This document shows, piece after piece, positions 61,939 to 64,000 of a stretch of 64,000 bases of DNA. Numbering within the stretch: position 1 is the stretch's first letter; each line of letters starts with the position of its first letter. The position numbers and the translations under genes are program-made. The DNA is taken from assembly GCF_009832905.1 (NCBI RefSeq), contig NZ_CP047135.1, positions 2,582,001 through 2,646,000 on the forward strand. Direction: 5' to 3'. Source of the stretch: Stenotrophomonas sp. 364 (GTDB taxonomy: Bacteria; Pseudomonadota; Gammaproteobacteria; Xanthomonadales; Xanthomonadaceae). The notes beneath the pieces were generated by a model that was given only the letters and a program-made list of their open reading frames with translations, was not told the DNA's origin and did no database searches.

Positions 61939-63522
61939 ATGATTGATCAGACAGTCGTAGAACTGTCGCGGCTGCAATTCGCTCTGACCGCGATGTACCA
62001 CTTCCTATTCGTCCCCCTCACGCTCGGGCTGTCCTTCATGGTGGCCATCATGGAGAGCGTGTACGTCATGACCCGCAAACAGGTCTGGCGGCAGATGACC
62101 CTGTTCTGGGGCACGCTGTTCGGCATCAACTTCGCCATCGGCGTGGCCACCGGCCTGGTGATGGAATTCCAGTTCGGTATGAACTGGTCGTACTACAGCC
62201 ATTACGTGGGTGACATCTTCGGCGCACCGCTGGCCATCGAAGGGCTGATGGCGTTCTTCCTGGAAGCCACCTTCATCGGCCTGTTCTTCTTTGGCTGGAA
62301 GCGGCTGAGCGCGGTCAAGCACCTTACCGTGACCTGGCTGATGGCGCTGGGCACCAACCTGTCGGCGGTATGGATCCTGATCGCCAACGGCTGGATGCAG
62401 AACCCGACCGGTGCGGTGTTCAACCCCGAAACGATGCGCATGGAAGTGGTGGATTTCGCCGCGGTGCTGTTCAACCCGGTGGCCCAGGCCAAGTTCGTGC
62501 ACACCGTCAGTGCCGGCTACGTGACCGGCGCGGTCTTCGTGATGTCCATCAGTGCGCTGTACCTGCTGCGGGGCAAGTACAAGGACATGGCCCGTCGTTC
62601 GTTCGCGGTGGCGGCGGCCTTCGGCCTGCTGTCGTCGCTGTCGGTGGTGGTGCTGGGTGACGAAAGCGGGTATGCCGCCAGCGAACACCAGAAGATGAAG
62701 CTGGCTGCGATTGAAGCGATGTGGGAAACCGAGCGTGCCCCGGCCGACTTCACCGCCTTCGGCATTCCCAACCAGACCACCCACACCAACGACTACGCGA
62801 TCAAGATTCCGTACCTGATGGGCCTGATCGCCACCCGTTCGCTGGACCAGCCGATCCCGGGCATCCTGGAACTGGTGGGCCGCGCCGAGAACCGCATCCG
62901 CGGCGGCCAGCTGGCGTACGGTGCGCTGGAACGGGTGCGCAAGGACAAGAACGACGTCGAAGCGCGCGAGATGTTCGACCGTCATTGGCAGGATCTGGGC
63001 CACGGTCTGCTGCTGAAGCGTTACCGCGAGGACATCCTCAACGCCACCCCGGAAGAAATTTCCAAGGCGGCGATGGACACGGTACCGCGCGTGGCACCGC
63101 TGTTCTGGACCTTCCGCATCATGGCCGGCCTGGGCTTCTACCTGATCGCCTTCTTCGCCCTGGCGTTCTACTTCTCGTGCCGCAACAGCTTCCAGGACAA
63201 GCGCTGGTTCCTGCGCCTGGCCGTGTGGTCGCTGCCGGCCCCGTGGATCGCGATCGAATGCGGTTGGTTCGTGGCCGAATACGGTCGCCAGCCGTGGGCG
63301 GTGGATGGCGTGCTGCCCACCTTCTACGCCGCGTCGGGCCTGGCCCTGCATGAAATCCTGACCACGCTGGCGGTGTTCACCGGGTTGTACACGGTGCTGC
63401 TGGTGATCGAGGTCAAGCTGATGCTGAAGGCGATCCGCAAGGGTCCGGAAGAGATCCTGCCCACGCTGCAGGCCGACATCCGCCCCGTTTCCCCCGTTGC
63501 CGCCGCCCCCGGCCAAGCCTGA
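61939..63522 (+). CDS. cydA: Cytochrome bd ubiquinol oxidase subunit I
   Basis: 527 residues, nine membrane helices. The haem ligands are visible: His21 (haem b595/d site, AMYHFLFVPLTLG), His188 and Met395 (haem b558). The quinol-binding Q loop between helices 6 and 7 is long (about residues 250-380), as in E. coli-type (CydA long-loop) enzymes. It oxidises quinol and reduces oxygen with high affinity. CGAGGTAG precedes the ATG. cydB follows after 15 bases. Confidence 0.96.
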   Translation: MIDQTVVELSRLQFALTAMYHFLFVPLTLGLSFMVAIMESVYVMTRKQVWRQMTLFWGTLFGINFAIGVATGLVMEFQFGMNWSYYSHYVGDIFGAPLAIEGLMAFFLEATFIGLFFFGWKRLSAVKHLTVTWLMALGTNLSAVWILIANGWMQNPTGAVFNPETMRMEVVDFAAVLFNPVAQAKFVHTVSAGYVTGAVFVMSISALYLLRGKYKDMARRSFAVAAAFGLLSSLSVVVLGDESGYAASEHQKMKLAAIEAMWETERAPADFTAFGIPNQTTHTNDYAIKIPYLMGLIATRSLDQPIPGILELVGRAENRIRGGQLAYGALERVRKDKNDVEAREMFDRHWQDLGHGLLLKRYREDILNATPEEISKAAMDTVPRVAPLFWTFRIMAGLGFYLIAFFALAFYFSCRNSFQDKRWFLRLAVWSLPAPWIAIECGWFVAEYGRQPWAVDGVLPTFYAASGLALHEILTTLAVFTGLYTVLLVIEVKLMLKAIRKGPEEILPTLQADIRPVSPVAAAPGQA

Positions 63523-63537
63523 GGCAGGAGAATCCAG

Positions 63538-64000
63538 ATGGAATTCATTGCACTTGATTACACCACGCTCCGCGTGATCTGGTGGCTGCTGCTCGGCATC
63601 CTGCTGGTCGGCTGGGCCGTCATGGACGGGTTCGACCTGGGCGTTGGCACCCTGCTGCCGTTCGTGGCCCGCACCGATGACGAACGCCGGCTGGTGATCA
63701 ACACCGTCGGCCCGGTCTGGGAAGGCAACCAGGTCTGGTTGGTGCTCGGCGGCGGCGCGATCTTCGCCGCGTGGCCGCCGCTGTACGCGGTGAGCTTCTC
63801 CGGCTTCTACCTGGCCGTGTTCCTGATGCTGTTCGGGCTGATCCTGCGCCCGGTCGCCTTCAAGTACCGCAGCAAGATGCCCGGCAAGCGCTGGCGCCAG
63901 AACTGGGACCGGGCATTGTTTGTCGGCGGCCTGTTGCCGGCACTGATCGCAGGCGTGGCGGTGGGCAACGTGCTGGTGGGCGTGCCGTTCCATTTCGATG
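63538..64000 (+). CDS. cydB: Cytochrome bd ubiquinol oxidase subunit II, N-terminal part
   Basis: The first 154 residues are visible; the gene runs off the window. The N-terminal block [74 protein letters not shown] is the CydB hallmark, with Asp/Glu of the proton path (MDGFDLG, WEGNQVW). GGCAGGAG lies upstream of the ATG. It is cotranscribed with cydA. Confidence 0.96.
   Translation, partial: MEFIALDYTTLRVIWWLLLGILLVGWAVMDGFDLGVGTLLPFVARTDDERRLVINTVGPVWEGNQVWLVLGGGAIFAAWPPLYAVSFSGFYLAVFLMLFGLILRPVAFKYRSKMPGKRWRQNWDRALFVGGLLPALIAGVAVGNVLVGVPFHFD

Noticed and set aside
1..64000. tRNA, rRNA, CRISPR arrays and insertion sequences
   Set aside because: I looked for tRNA arms, spacer-repeat patterns and transposase motifs and found none that hold up. 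Small RNAs without strong motifs could be missed by eye.

Overview
The window is GC-rich chromosomal DNA from a gamma-proteobacterium of the Xanthomonadaceae, most likely Stenotrophomonas. Three things point there. Many short palindromes with GTAG heads lie between genes, as in the SMAG repeats of S. maltophilia. Gene neighbourhoods are xanthomonad-like: scpA-scpB-rluB, ccmABCDEFGHI, nfuA with a proline-rich 'transmembrane repetitive' protein, and rluC divergent from rne. A metX-like acyltransferase of the xanthomonad type is also present. No rRNA, tRNA, CRISPR array, IS element or intact prophage was seen. The assignment rests on gene content and repeats, not on a marker gene.

1-16.1 kb is mainly housekeeping and stress genes: a thioredoxin-like end, glutathione peroxidase, an M3 dipeptidyl carboxypeptidase, cyclopropane fatty acid synthase with a lipoprotein, a rhomboid protease, a POT peptide transporter, Mn-type superoxide dismutase, a barnase/barstar pair, nfuA and phhB. 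A 58-codon gene at 7.36 kb has both a FliA-type (sigma-28) and an RpoN-type (sigma-54) promoter in front of it, which suggests it belongs to the flagellar/motility regulon. 16.2-22.6 kb holds zupT, rluC and rne; RNase E carries ten 12-residue repeats in its tail.

22.6-35.9 kb is a carbohydrate-utilisation locus. A LacI regulator, a TonB-dependent receptor, a GH144-like glucanase lipoprotein, a sugar-binding lipoprotein, two CUT1 permeases, a 1061-residue secreted glycosidase with a discoidin-type module and a secreted EEP-family hydrolase all lie on the minus strand. The six-gene enzyme/transporter part is joined by start-stop overlaps. Matching LacI-type operators sit in front of lacI and in front of that operon. 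A beta-1,2-glucan substrate is inferred. The ABC ATPase is not in the window.

36.0-43.3 kb has bolA-yciI, scpA-scpB-rluB and an aminotransferase/omega-amidase pair. 43.4-50.3 kb is the complete cytochrome c maturation operon ccmABCDEFGHI, followed by the metX-like gene and a cold-shock/DUF1294 fusion.

52.1-58.3 kb looks like an accessory patch with less GC-biased codons: a membrane-anchored repeat protein, a decayed S24 phage-repressor end, a secreted trypsin-like protease, two secreted small-domain proteins (ABM and CMD) beside a LysR regulator, a frameshifted gene beside an orphan gene, and a truncated CPBP protease. Core genome resumes at 58.3 kb with cydDC divergent from cydAB, separated by a perfect FNR-type box.
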